A stretch of DNA of 64,000 nucleotides from a virus. Location of the stretch: IMG/VR virus record IMGVR_UViG_3300027896_000034, positions 1 to 64,000 of that record; one strand, given 5' to 3'. The notes beneath the pieces were generated by a model. It did not search any database. It was given only the letters and a program-made list of their open reading frames with translations, and was not told where the DNA came from. This document shows, piece after piece, positions 44,078 to 53,557 of this stretch. The stretch's first letter is position 1, and every line of letters begins with the position of its first letter. The position numbers were made by a program, and so were the translations under genes.

Positions 44078-44757
44078 AAATACCAGTTCTAACATATCAT
44101 AAAGTTGATGATTATTCCTACAGTGGAAATTGGGTAACAACCAATAAATTTGAAGAACATTTAGAAACTATAAAAAAATATAAATATACTCCTATTTTTT
44201 TAGATGATATTTATAAAGATAATTCAATTATTATTACTTTTGATGATGGATATGAAAATTTTTATACTAAAGCTTATCCGGTTTTAAAGAAGTATAATTT
44301 TAAATGTACAAATTTTATATCAACTAATTTTATATCTTATAATGGTGATACAAGACATTACAATACTGAGTGGGAAAATAATAAAGTAGAAATGAATTTT
44401 CCTGTAAAACATCTAACTTGGGAAGAAATTAAACTAATGAAAGATGATGGATTTAAGTTTGAATGTCATACAAAAAGCCATTCTGATTTAACTGTATTAT
44501 CTTTGAATAATATAAAAAATGAAATTGTTGAAAGTAAAAAAATTATAGAAGAAAATTTACAAGAACCTGTTTATTTTTTTTCAGCTCCGTATTCTAGATA
44601 TAATAAATATATTGAAAATATATTAGTAAAAAATGGATTTCATGGAGCAGTAAAAACTAACAAATATAAATTTAGTACAAAGAATCTTATTGGAATAAAT
44701 AGGTTAGCAATAAATATGGGCACAAACATTAATAGTATTTTGGAGAGGAAAGAATGA
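44074..44757 (+). CDS. Polysaccharide deacetylase (CE4)
   Basis: A 227-residue protein. IIITFDDGYENF is motif 1 (catalytic and metal Asp), FECHTKSHSDLT motif 2 (His-His metal ligands), and VYFFSAPYSRYN motif 3. No signal peptide, so it acts in the cytoplasm, probably removing N-acetyl groups from a sugar or oligosaccharide precursor. Confidence 0.85.
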   Translation: MKIPVLTYHKVDDYSYSGNWVTTNKFEEHLETIKKYKYTPIFLDDIYKDNSIIITFDDGYENFYTKAYPVLKKYNFKCTNFISTNFISYNGDTRHYNTEWENNKVEMNFPVKHLTWEEIKLMKDDGFKFECHTKSHSDLTVLSLNNIKNEIVESKKIIEENLQEPVYFFSAPYSRYNKYIENILVKNGFHGAVKTNKYKFSTKNLIGINRLAINMGTNINSILERKE

Positions 44758-45653
44758 ATATATATTTTTATAATGCATGGCACAATGGTGATTTACATGT
44801 ATCCAGAACTTTTGTAAGATATATAATGGAAAATATTAAAGCTAAAAATTATTATTATTGTCATTCTAATTCTAAAAAAATTTTAAGTGATATAGAAAAC
44901 TTAAAACAAATTCCTTTTGATTGTATTAATAAAAATGATGAAAGAGGATATTTTATGCAAAGTGATCAAGATTATTATATAAATACTTGGTATGGTTCAT
45001 ATGATTTTAGTTACTTAAATAATCAAGAATTAAATCTTTATACTTTGTTTAATATTTTTAAAAGAACATTAAAAGAACTATTCAATCATAAAATTTTAAA
45101 TGATCCAATATTTTTTTTACCAAAAGTAGATTTTACAAAATTTGATGTAAGAGATATAGATAATTTTATTTTAAAAGATAATAGAAAAAAAGTTTTAATT
45201 TGTAATAATGAGGTAGATTCTGGGCAGTCTGAGAATTTTGATTTCAATCCAATTATTAAAAGATTATCTGATGAATACCCAAACATTTTATTTATAATAA
45301 CAAATGTTATAGATAATAATTTAATAGAAAAAGATAATATAGTTTATTGTAGAAATATTATTAATTCTAATGATAATGATTTAAACGAAATTGGGTATCT
45401 TAGTAAATTTTGTGATATAGTTGTTGGAAGATATTCTGGTCCTTATACTTTTGCTACTACTTATGAAACTTTATTAGATCCAAATAAAATATTTATAAAT
45501 TTTGTTAATAAAAAAACTAGAACTTATAACTATGGTGATGGGTCTTTTGGAATTTCAGCTTTTTTACCAGAAGGAAAAAGAACAAAGTTTGTTACCTCAT
45601 CAAATTTTTCAGAAAGTAATATTATTAATGTTATAAAAGGAGAATTAATATGA
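44754..45653 (+). CDS. Glycosyltransferase-like protein of unknown family
   Basis: A 299-residue protein. VSRTFVRYIMENIKAKNYYY and IVVGRYSGPYTFATTYETLL suggest a GT-B fold with sugar-nucleotide pocket late in the chain, but no strong signature is seen. Context is the main evidence. Confidence 0.5.
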   Translation: MNIYFYNAWHNGDLHVSRTFVRYIMENIKAKNYYYCHSNSKKILSDIENLKQIPFDCINKNDERGYFMQSDQDYYINTWYGSYDFSYLNNQELNLYTLFNIFKRTLKELFNHKILNDPIFFLPKVDFTKFDVRDIDNFILKDNRKKVLICNNEVDSGQSENFDFNPIIKRLSDEYPNILFIITNVIDNNLIEKDNIVYCRNIINSNDNDLNEIGYLSKFCDIVVGRYSGPYTFATTYETLLDPNKIFINFVNKKTRTYNYGDGSFGISAFLPEGKRTKFVTSSNFSESNIINVIKGELI

Positions 45654-46291
45654 AATCAATATGGATGTTTTCAGCATCTGGATTTTCAAAAGAAAATTAT
45701 GGAGTTGCTAGAAGATGTGGATTAAAAGTTGCTGGTTTTGTTGAAAAAGACAAACAACCTGCAGGTTTGACTTTTGATGGTTTACCAATTATATGTGAAG
45801 ACGACTTTGGTGTAATAGTAGATCCACCAGAAGCTGCAATCATTTCAGTTGGAGATCCTAAATTAAAGGAAAAAATATATAATAATATTATATCTAAATT
45901 TCCGGATTGTGAGTTTCCAAATGCTATTGATCCAAGTTGTGTTTTTCTAATTCCAGAGAGTATTAAGTTTGGGAAAGGAGTTATTTTACATGCGTGGTGT
46001 TTAGCAACTTATAATGTAACATTTGGGGATTTTTGTCAGTCTGGAAGTGGTTTAATAATAGGACATGATTGTGTTGTTGGAGATTATGGAATTTTTGGGA
46101 TAGCAGCAAGTATAGCAGGTCATGCAACCATCGGAAAATCGGTAAGGATTGGTTCTAATGTTGCAACAAGAGAAGGAACAACAATATGTGATAATGTCAC
46201 TTTAGGAGTTGGTGCAGTTGTTGTTAAAGATATAACAGAACCTGGAGTATATATTGGAAATCCAGCTAAGAAATTAGTTAAGGAGAAGTAA
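45650..46291 (+). CDS. NeuD/PglD-type sugar O- or N-acyltransferase
   Basis: A 213-residue protein. N-terminal Rossmann-like half (IWMFSASGFSKENYGVARRC) binds the sugar. The C-terminal half shows left-handed beta-helix hexapeptides with GHDCVVGDYGIFGI and HATIGKSVRIGSNVATREG. This is the NeuD/PglD family, which acetylates amino sugars such as those made by the DegT-type enzyme encoded downstream. Confidence 0.85.
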   Translation: MKSIWMFSASGFSKENYGVARRCGLKVAGFVEKDKQPAGLTFDGLPIICEDDFGVIVDPPEAAIISVGDPKLKEKIYNNIISKFPDCEFPNAIDPSCVFLIPESIKFGKGVILHAWCLATYNVTFGDFCQSGSGLIIGHDCVVGDYGIFGIAASIAGHATIGKSVRIGSNVATREGTTICDNVTLGVGAVVVKDITEPGVYIGNPAKKLVKEK

Positions 46292-46584
46292 TGGATACAT
46301 TAGGATCTTTAGTAGATAAACTTTCTGTTGTAAATCTAAAAATGTGGTCAGCTCAGGAGGGGTTATATACAATAAGAAGAATGACTTTAGAACAATTTAA
46401 AGAGAAATATTATAATGATAAAGGAATAGAAGAATTATTTAATTCATTAAATAAAGCTGCAGATTTAAATGTCCAAAGGAATGTTTTGATTGATAGTATA
46501 GATGAATTAGTTGTTGAAATGATACAATCAAAAGAAGATTTGGATAGTGGAAAATATATACAAAGGAAACATAAAACTTATTAA
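46291..46584 (+). CDS. DUF4254-like protein
   Basis: A 97-residue protein. MDTLGSLVDKLSVVNLKMW matches a helical family (DUF4254) found beside glycosyltransferases in bacteria; function unknown. It lies between the acyltransferase and another glycosyltransferase-like gene. Confidence 0.6.
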   Translation: MDTLGSLVDKLSVVNLKMWSAQEGLYTIRRMTLEQFKEKYYNDKGIEELFNSLNKAADLNVQRNVLIDSIDELVVEMIQSKEDLDSGKYIQRKHKTY

Positions 46585-46585
46585 T

Positions 46586-47566
46586 ATGACAATATACATT
46601 AGTTTTATAAATGATCCAGAAGGATACAAAGATAAAGAAAAAATAATATCACATGATCAAATAGCTTATTTTATATATAAAGACTTAAGTAAAAGATTTA
46701 GTAATATTGTTTATCATCCATTTCATAAACCAATAGATTTATCTGGGGATGATATACTAGTAACTTGTATTCCAAATAAAAATATAACAAAGTGGAAAGA
46801 TAGAACTATTATTGTAGATAATGATACTTTTGAAGTAGATAAATGGAAATATGGAAAATTTAAAAAATATGGTCTAGATAAAAATATAGATTATACTTAT
46901 TGTTTTAATAATTATTTGGAGGGATTATATGGTGCTTTAATTATGACTAATGATATAGCAATTATGAAATTAAGCAATAATCATCCAGATGTTTTAGAAA
47001 AAAAGAATTTTATAGAATCTAATATTAAACATTTTTTTTGCACACCACATCCAATAGATAAGAAATACTTTTCTGAAAATTATAATAAAGATCTAAAACT
47101 TTTATCCCCAAAAATGTTAGTTTATTATAATGGTGAAAGAAAGAATGCTTATGAATTAATAGAAATACTTAAATCAGATTCATTTTTTAATGATAAATAT
47201 GATGTTGTAAATTTAATTGAAAGAACAACTAATATAGAATATTCTAAAAAATATAATTATTTTGCTCATGTATCTTTATCCGAAAGTGGTCCTTATCTAG
47301 CATATGAACTATTATGTCAAGGAATTGTTACTTATGGTCATGAAGAATGGTGGGATGGATACGGATATGATATTCTTAGATATACTTATAATCCAGAAGA
47401 AAATGATAGAAATATATCTAATCTAAAAAAACTTTTATCTAATGATTTTTTAGAACAATATTACTTGATGAGGAATGATATACTTTTAAAATATCTAAGT
47501 AGAACAGATAATGAATGGAATTATTTTAATAATATTTTAACTAATTTAATAAAAGGATTATTATGA
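46586..47566 (+). CDS. Unknown glycosyltransferase-like protein
   Basis: The start at ATG 46586-46588 directly after the previous stop (TAATATG) is preferred over an upstream in-frame GTG at 46547. The product has about 326 residues. Late segments FAHVSLSESGPYLAYELLCQ and HEEWWDGYGYD suggest a GT-B-type donor pocket. No firm family. Confidence 0.5.
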   Translation: MTIYISFINDPEGYKDKEKIISHDQIAYFIYKDLSKRFSNIVYHPFHKPIDLSGDDILVTCIPNKNITKWKDRTIIVDNDTFEVDKWKYGKFKKYGLDKNIDYTYCFNNYLEGLYGALIMTNDIAIMKLSNNHPDVLEKKNFIESNIKHFFCTPHPIDKKYFSENYNKDLKLLSPKMLVYYNGERKNAYELIEILKSDSFFNDKYDVVNLIERTTNIEYSKKYNYFAHVSLSESGPYLAYELLCQGIVTYGHEEWWDGYGYDILRYTYNPEENDRNISNLKKLLSNDFLEQYYLMRNDILLKYLSRTDNEWNYFNNILTNLIKGLL

Positions 47567-48312
47567 TAATTTATAAAACAACCAATTTAATAACTGGAAA
47601 GATTTATGTTGGACAAGATTCTAAAAATAAACCAAATTATTTAGGATCTGGAAAATATCTCTGGAACGCTATTAATAAACACGGGAAAGAAAATTTTAAA
47701 AAAGAAATTATTTGTGAATGTTTCTCTAAAGAAGATCTAAATGAAAAAGAAAAATATTGGATTAAAACTTTAAATTGTAAAGTTCCAAATGGATATAATA
47801 TTACAGAAGGCGGAGATGGAGTAGTAGGACGAAAACATACAGAAGAAGAAAAAGTTCAAATTAGAGAACAAATGAAGGGAAATAAGTATTCTTTAGGATC
47901 TAAGAGGAGTGAAGAATTTAAAAATAATATAAGAGAAATAAACAAAGGAAATAAATATAATTTGGGAAGAAAACAAACAGAAGAACATAAGAGAAAAACA
48001 GGAGAAAAATCAAAAGGAAGAGTAAAGTCATTTGAAGAGAGAAAAAATATTAGTATAAGAATGAAAGGAAATAAAAATTGTATTGGAAGAAAACATACAG
48101 ATGAAGAAAAGAAAAAAATTGGTGAAAAAAGTAAAGGAAAAAGACTCTCAGAAGAAACAAAACTAAAAATGAGAAAACCAAAATCTAATACAGAAAAGAT
48201 TGGGAAATATAAAAGAACAGAAGAAATAAAACTAAAAATGAGAAATTCCCGAAAGTTATATTTGGAGAAAAGAAAAAATGAAAATTCCGATTTATCAACC
48301 TTACCTTCCTAA
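47563..48312 (+). CDS. GIY-YIG homing endonuclease with NUMOD3 repeats
   Basis: A 249-residue protein. IIYKTTNLITGKIYVGQDSK is the GIY-YIG strand pair, then YLGSGKYLWNAINKHG and a catalytic Glu in CKVPNGYNITEGGDG. Residues about 85-235 hold at least five NUMOD3-type DNA-binding repeats (GRKHTEEEK-like). It starts at the stop of the gene before it (TTATGATAA) and its end overlaps the next gene by 35 bases, so it is inserted between two co-transcribed glycan genes. Confidence 0.88.
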   Translation: MIIYKTTNLITGKIYVGQDSKNKPNYLGSGKYLWNAINKHGKENFKKEIICECFSKEDLNEKEKYWIKTLNCKVPNGYNITEGGDGVVGRKHTEEEKVQIREQMKGNKYSLGSKRSEEFKNNIREINKGNKYNLGRKQTEEHKRKTGEKSKGRVKSFEERKNISIRMKGNKNCIGRKHTDEEKKKIGEKSKGKRLSEETKLKMRKPKSNTEKIGKYKRTEEIKLKMRNSRKLYLEKRKNENSDLSTLPS

Positions 48313-49375
48313 AAAAAGTTTAAAGTATGCTCATGAAGCTATAGACTCTGGATGGATTTCTTCACTAGGAAAATATAAAAATTTATGTGAAGAAAAACTA
48401 AAAGAAATGTTTGGATATAAATATCTTCTTTTAGTTAACAATGGAACTGCAGCAATACATCTTGTTTCTAAATGTTTAAAATATAGATATCCGCATATTG
48501 AGAGAGTAATTGTTCCAAATAATATTTATTGCGCTGGGTGGAACGCTTTTTTATATGATAAAGATTTTAAATTATTTTGTTCTAAAATAGATATAGATAC
48601 TTGGAATATTAAATTAGAATCTGTTAGACAATGTGATGCAATATTAATAGTTCATAATTTAGGAAATATTTTTAATGTTCCAAAACTAAAAAGAGAAATT
48701 AATAATGTTATAGTAGAAGACAATTGCGAAGGACTAGGTGGGAAATATGAAGGTTTTTATTCTGGAACTAAATCTATATGTTCTTCATTATCATTTTTTG
48801 CAAACAAAAATATTACTTGTGGAGAAGGTGGTGCTTTTTGTACAGAAGATGAAGAACTATATGATTATGCAAATTTAGTTCATGGTCAAGGACAATCTAA
48901 AAAAAGATATATTCATAGTATTTTAGGATATAACTTTAGAATGACAAATATTCAAGCTGCATTATTACTAGGACAACTAGAAATATTCGATGAAATAATG
49001 AAAAGAAAACAAGAAATATTTAATTACTATAGAGAGGAATTATTAAAAGTAGAAGAAGTTAAAATACAAAAAATTGAGGATAATACTTCTCCATCAAACT
49101 GGATGTTTGGAATAAGAATTCCTGGAGAAGATGGTTATACAGAGATAGAGAAATATTTTAATGATAAAGGAATAGAAACTCGTCCACTTTTTTATCCAAT
49201 TGATTATCATGCACATTTATGGTCTAACTCTTTTGTTGATATAGATAAGAATGATAGACTTCCATCAATATTATCTGATGAATGTTTTATGATTCCTAGT
49301 TATCCAGAATTGACAAAAAATGATCAAAAATATATTATAGAAACTATTAAAAATTATTGTAGAGGAAATCTATGA
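48278..49375 (+). CDS. DegT/DnrJ/EryC1-type PLP aminotransferase
   Basis: A 365-residue protein. Start IPIYQPYLPKKSLKYAHEAI and SGWISSLGKY, then VNNGTAAIHLVSKCL, VEDNCEGLGGKY and SFFANKNITCGEGGAFCT, where the Lys of ANKN is the PLP site. The family aminates nucleotide-linked keto-sugars. It works with the NeuD-like acyltransferase to make an N-acyl amino sugar. Its start codon overlaps the homing endonuclease gene. Confidence 0.87.
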   Translation: MKIPIYQPYLPKKSLKYAHEAIDSGWISSLGKYKNLCEEKLKEMFGYKYLLLVNNGTAAIHLVSKCLKYRYPHIERVIVPNNIYCAGWNAFLYDKDFKLFCSKIDIDTWNIKLESVRQCDAILIVHNLGNIFNVPKLKREINNVIVEDNCEGLGGKYEGFYSGTKSICSSLSFFANKNITCGEGGAFCTEDEELYDYANLVHGQGQSKKRYIHSILGYNFRMTNIQAALLLGQLEIFDEIMKRKQEIFNYYREELLKVEEVKIQKIEDNTSPSNWMFGIRIPGEDGYTEIEKYFNDKGIETRPLFYPIDYHAHLWSNSFVDIDKNDRLPSILSDECFMIPSYPELTKNDQKYIIETIKNYCRGNL

Positions 49376-51408
49376 TCAACTTATTTATTAATTATTATAC
49401 TATATCAAATGAAGAAAGACAAGAAGAATTAGACTATTGCGTCCAAAAAAATATAGATAATATTTTAATAGATAATATTTATATTTTTTTAGATAAAAGA
49501 ATAAAAATTCCATTTATATCTAGTAAGATAAAACTTATAAATTTAGAAAGACCGACATATGCTGATATTATTAATTACATAAACTCAAAAAAAGATTTTA
49601 GAGATTCATATAATATTATTTCAAATACAGATCTATATTTTGATAGAACTCTGTTACTTTTAGATAGAATAGATATGAAAAATACTTGTGTTGTATTAAA
49701 TAGATGGAATGTTAATCCAGATGGATCATCTAAATTTTTGGAAACAAAAGGTTCTCAAGATGTATGGATATTTAAAGGAAAAATTAAACAAGATCTATCT
49801 GATATTTCTAATTTTTACTTAGGAAAAAGATGTTGTGATAATGTTTTCTTAAATAATTTATATCTTGTTGATTATAGAAGCATAAGTCCATCATATGATA
49901 TTAAAGCTTTTCATTTACATAATGTAGATTTTAGAACTTGGCAGTGGGGAATAGATGAAATCCCAGGAAAACATATGTATATAAATTTATGTCATATAGA
50001 AGATGTTTTAGAAGGAAAATCTATTATGGACTATTATGATACTACTACAGAAGTTGACCAGAAAGAAATTAGAAAGAAAATAAATCTTTTTATTAATTAT
50101 TATAAATCTGAAAATAAACAGAGACAAGAAGAAATTGATAAATGTCTTCTTAAAAATCATGAGAATCCTTGTATATATAGAATTTATGCATTTTGTGATA
50201 AGAATATAATACCAAAAATAGTATCTGAAAAAATAATATATGTAAATATAGAAAGAGTTACTTATAGTGATTTTATATGCTATATAAATAGTCATATAAA
50301 ATTTTTGAATTCTTATAATATTATTTCAAATTCAGATATTTACTTTGATGAATCTATTTTACTACTTGATAAAATTGATATGGAAAATACTTGTGTTTCT
50401 TTAACTAGGTGGAATGTTCAACGAGATGGGTCATTAAAATTTTATAAAACAAAAACTTCTCAAGATGTATGGATATTTAAAGGAAAAATTAAAATAGAAC
50501 TAGAAAATACTTGTAAATTTATTTTAGGGCAACAATGTTGTGATAATGTTTTTATTCATAGATTGTATACTGCAGGATATAGAACCATAAATCCTTGTGG
50601 GGATATTAAAGTTTATCATTTACATAATGTTAATTTTAGGAAATGGAATTATTCAAATAGAAATACTGGACCGCATATGTATTTATATCATTGTGATTTG
50701 CATGAGGTTACTAAAGATAAGCCATTAAAAAGTTGTTATGATATAGACAGACCAATTAAAACTAATCTATTTATAAATTATTATGAAGATGAAAATAAAG
50801 AAAGACAAAAAGAACTTATTTTTTGTTTGAATGAAAATATGAATAATAGACGTATTGATGTTGTTACTATATTTTCTGAAACTGATAATATTCCAGATTT
50901 TGTTCCTCATGGTGATGTTAATATTATTAAAATTGGAAGACCTACTTATGAATCTATTGTAAAATATATAAATGATAGACCTCAATATCATGATTCTTAT
51001 AATATAATTACAAATGCTGATATATTTTTTGATAATACATTATCCATATTACATAAAATTGATTTTAAATCTAAGAAAACTTGTTTAGCTTTATCTAGAC
51101 ATGAAGTAAATAAAAAAGAAGTAATTAAAATACCTTCACAAAAATTTACTAAAGATAGTCAAGATGCTTGGATATTTAAAGGAAATATTGAAATAAAAGA
51201 TACAAGTACTGTTCATTTTAATTTTGGAGTTCCTGGATGTGATAATAGATTTGCTTTTGAATTAAATAAAAATGGATATAATCTTATAAATTTATGTTAT
51301 GATATTAAAATTTATCATTATCATTTACAAAGACCAGAAAAAAAAGGAATAGTAATTCCAGGTCCTTATACATTAGTTGGAGCAAGTCGTAGAGGATTTA
51401 GTATATAA
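49372..51408 (+). CDS. Triple-repeat glycosyltransferase-like protein
   Basis: A 678-residue protein made of three tandem copies of a roughly 230-residue domain. Each copy has NLFINYY, an ER-x-E-x-x-x-C-x-x-x-N helix, IISNSDIYFD (a D-x-x-D-type motif in a GT-A-like position), SQDVWIFKG and a C-D-N helix. Copies start near residues 2, 235 and 464. The same domain is encoded once more in the following gene. Sugar transfer is inferred from context and the D-x-D-like motif. Confidence 0.6.
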   Translation: MINLFINYYTISNEERQEELDYCVQKNIDNILIDNIYIFLDKRIKIPFISSKIKLINLERPTYADIINYINSKKDFRDSYNIISNTDLYFDRTLLLLDRIDMKNTCVVLNRWNVNPDGSSKFLETKGSQDVWIFKGKIKQDLSDISNFYLGKRCCDNVFLNNLYLVDYRSISPSYDIKAFHLHNVDFRTWQWGIDEIPGKHMYINLCHIEDVLEGKSIMDYYDTTTEVDQKEIRKKINLFINYYKSENKQRQEEIDKCLLKNHENPCIYRIYAFCDKNIIPKIVSEKIIYVNIERVTYSDFICYINSHIKFLNSYNIISNSDIYFDESILLLDKIDMENTCVSLTRWNVQRDGSLKFYKTKTSQDVWIFKGKIKIELENTCKFILGQQCCDNVFIHRLYTAGYRTINPCGDIKVYHLHNVNFRKWNYSNRNTGPHMYLYHCDLHEVTKDKPLKSCYDIDRPIKTNLFINYYEDENKERQKELIFCLNENMNNRRIDVVTIFSETDNIPDFVPHGDVNIIKIGRPTYESIVKYINDRPQYHDSYNIITNADIFFDNTLSILHKIDFKSKKTCLALSRHEVNKKEVIKIPSQKFTKDSQDAWIFKGNIEIKDTSTVHFNFGVPGCDNRFAFELNKNGYNLINLCYDIKIYHYHLQRPEKKGIVIPGPYTLVGASRRGFSI

Positions 51409-51430
51409 AAAATAATAGGAGATTTTTTAA

Positions 51431-52117
51431 TTGATTAATTTATTTATTAATTATTATATATCTTTAAATAAGGAACGTCAAGATGAGATAGATTATTGTT
51501 TTAGAAAAAATTTAGATAATCTTTTAATAGATAAAATTTATGTTTTTGTATCTAAAAAAATAAATTTTCCATTTGGTTCTGGTGATGGAAGAATTCAATT
51601 AATAGATTTAGAAAGACCAAAATATTCTGACATTCTTCATTATTTTAATTCAAGGGATGAATTTAAAGAATCTTATAATGTAATTTCAAATTCTGATATT
51701 TATTTTGATTATTCAATTTCTTTTTTAGATAGAATTGATATGAATAATACTTGTGTTGTTTTAAATAGATGGAATATTAAAAAAGATGAAAATCCTAGTC
51801 ATTCTGATAAAATAAAATCTCAAGATGTATGGATTTTTAAAGGTCATACAAAAAAAGAATTAGAAGCATCATCAAATTTTTATATGGGGAAAAAAGCTTG
51901 TGATTGTGTATTTTTAAATAAATTATATAAGACAGGTTATAGAAGTGTTTGCCCATCTTATGATATTAAAGCTTATCATTTACATCTTAGTAATTATAGA
52001 ACGTGGAAAGATGGCAATGATGATATTTTAGGTAAACGTATGTATATTAGATTGTGTAATATAGAAGATATTGAGAAAGGAAAAGATCAGGTAAATTATT
52101 ATATCAATAAATTATAG
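51431..52117 (+). CDS. Single-domain copy of the repeat glycosyltransferase-like family
   Basis: A 228-residue protein with a TTG start preceded by AGGAG. It is a stand-alone fourth copy of the domain in the gene before it (NLFINYYISLNKERQDEID, VISNSDIYFDYS, SQDVWIFKG). Probably a product of duplication then separation. Confidence 0.6.
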   Translation: MINLFINYYISLNKERQDEIDYCFRKNLDNLLIDKIYVFVSKKINFPFGSGDGRIQLIDLERPKYSDILHYFNSRDEFKESYNVISNSDIYFDYSISFLDRIDMNNTCVVLNRWNIKKDENPSHSDKIKSQDVWIFKGHTKKELEASSNFYMGKKACDCVFLNKLYKTGYRSVCPSYDIKAYHLHLSNYRTWKDGNDDILGKRMYIRLCNIEDIEKGKDQVNYYINKL

Positions 52118-52128
52118 GATACAATACT

Positions 52129-52842
52129 ATGAAAGTTATGGATAGAATTGAAACATTAGATTATATAAAAAATAAGATGAATAATAATGAAAGAACAGTT
52201 GTATCCCGTTATAATGATGGTGAATATCTTTTAATGAATAATACAAAAAAATATATTGCTAAATCTCATTCTGGAAAAATTTCTGAATTATTAAAAAAAT
52301 CAATTAAAGTAAAAGGTCAACTAGTTTGTGTTAATTATTTAAAATCACATAATTTAAAAAGAAAAGATAGTTGGTATTTAGCTCATAATTATTTAGTACA
52401 AGAAGGTGGTCATAATTTATATGGTTGTAGTAATTACAATACTTATGATTTTTCAAATGATAGTTCTTTATTAATAAAACAATTTTCTGGAAAAGTAATA
52501 TTAGTAACTGGATTAGTTGATGAATCAAAAAAATTTTTTAGACATATAAAAAAAGATATAGATTTTTATGAAACACCATTAGAAGATGCAGTTTCTAATT
52601 ACGAGCAAATAAAAAATAATTTAACTAGTATAGGGAATAACTATGAAACTATAATATTCTCATGTGGACCTTTAGGGAAGGTTTTAGTAGCAGATTTAAT
52701 TAATAAATGTAATTGTAATCTAATTGATTTGGGATCAGTTTTAAATGCTATTTTAAATTTAACTAATCAATGGACAATGAGTTGGATTAAAGAGATTAAT
52801 TTAAAAGAACAAATAGATATATTTAAAAGAGGTATAAGATAA
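52129..52842 (+). CDS. GT-D-type (DUF1792-like) glycosyltransferase
   Basis: A 237-residue protein. SRYNDGEYLLMNN fits the GT-D acidic motif D-G-E, and IIFSCGPLGKVLVADLINKC followed by LIDLGSVLNAI fits the conserved GP-x-GK and final strand of that fold. It is the last glycan gene before the polymerase-like gene. Confidence 0.65.
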   Translation: MKVMDRIETLDYIKNKMNNNERTVVSRYNDGEYLLMNNTKKYIAKSHSGKISELLKKSIKVKGQLVCVNYLKSHNLKRKDSWYLAHNYLVQEGGHNLYGCSNYNTYDFSNDSSLLIKQFSGKVILVTGLVDESKKFFRHIKKDIDFYETPLEDAVSNYEQIKNNLTSIGNNYETIIFSCGPLGKVLVADLINKCNCNLIDLGSVLNAILNLTNQWTMSWIKEINLKEQIDIFKRGIR

Positions 52843-53532
52843 ATGAGTATTCCAAAAAATCCAGAAACTCTTGTTATTAAAAATCAATTTTACCCACAAG
52901 GTTTACGAGAGATTGATGTTTGGAATTACTATCAAAAAATTAAACCTACTTTTTTTAGAGAAGTACTTGGTAAGAATCTAACAATTTATTTTGCGGTAGA
53001 ATTAAATAAGATTGTAGTTATGAGAAGAGCAAAAACACCAACAGGTTTTTTAAGAATACATTGGTCAAATTATGATGAAGTTATTTCTGGTAGGACTATA
53101 TCAATACATTCAAATTTTGGTAAGACTTCAGACTTTGGAATAATTGATATTGATATAGCAGATTTTGATTTATCTAGGAGAGCAACTTTAAATGTTTATA
53201 ATTACTTAATTAGAAAATGTAATTTTATTGATTCAGCTCTTATTAAATATACAGGTAAAGAATCATTTCATATAATTTGTAATTTAAAAAGAACAATGTA
53301 TATAGATAACATTAGAATTTTAATTAGAAAATTTTTACAAGAATCTGAGTTAAGTAAAATATATACAGTTGAAAGTAAAAGATTTCCAAAGATACCAAAT
53401 CTAGATCTTTCAAGTAATAAGTATCTTGGAGGTTATATAACATTAAATTCTTTGTCAACTATTGGATTAAGATCAATAGTTGTTCCTGATAATAAAATTT
53501 TAAGATTTAGAAAAGAGGATGCAAAAATTTAG
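52843..53532 (+). CDS. LigD-polymerase-like AEP (PrimPol) protein
   Basis: A 229-residue protein. Pattern of the archaeo-eukaryotic primase fold as in the LigD polymerase domain: YYQKIKPTFFREVLGKN, IHWSNYDEV, then FGIIDIDIADFD with the metal Asp pair, and KYTGKESFHIICNL matching S/T-G-x-x-x-H. LigD polymerases fill and extend DNA ends. There is no fused ligase, but the phosphoesterase module is encoded separately at 15931-16344. It begins one base after the previous stop. Confidence 0.7.
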   Translation: MSIPKNPETLVIKNQFYPQGLREIDVWNYYQKIKPTFFREVLGKNLTIYFAVELNKIVVMRRAKTPTGFLRIHWSNYDEVISGRTISIHSNFGKTSDFGIIDIDIADFDLSRRATLNVYNYLIRKCNFIDSALIKYTGKESFHIICNLKRTMYIDNIRILIRKFLQESELSKIYTVESKRFPKIPNLDLSSNKYLGGYITLNSLSTIGLRSIVVPDNKILRFRKEDAKI

Positions 53533-53533
53533 A

Positions 53534-53557
53534 AAAAAATACCCGAAGGTATTTTTT
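53534..53557. terminator. Bidirectional terminator at convergent junction
   Basis: A perfect 10-bp stem (AAAAAATACC, loop CGAA, GGTATTTTTT) ends both the plus-strand operon stopping at 53532 and the minus-strand operon stopping at 53556. T or A runs on each side serve both directions. Confidence 0.85.

Noticed and set aside
50008-50991. Minus-strand ORFs within the triple-repeat protein.
   Set aside because: Low-complexity antisense readings of a well supported gene with consistent domain repeats.
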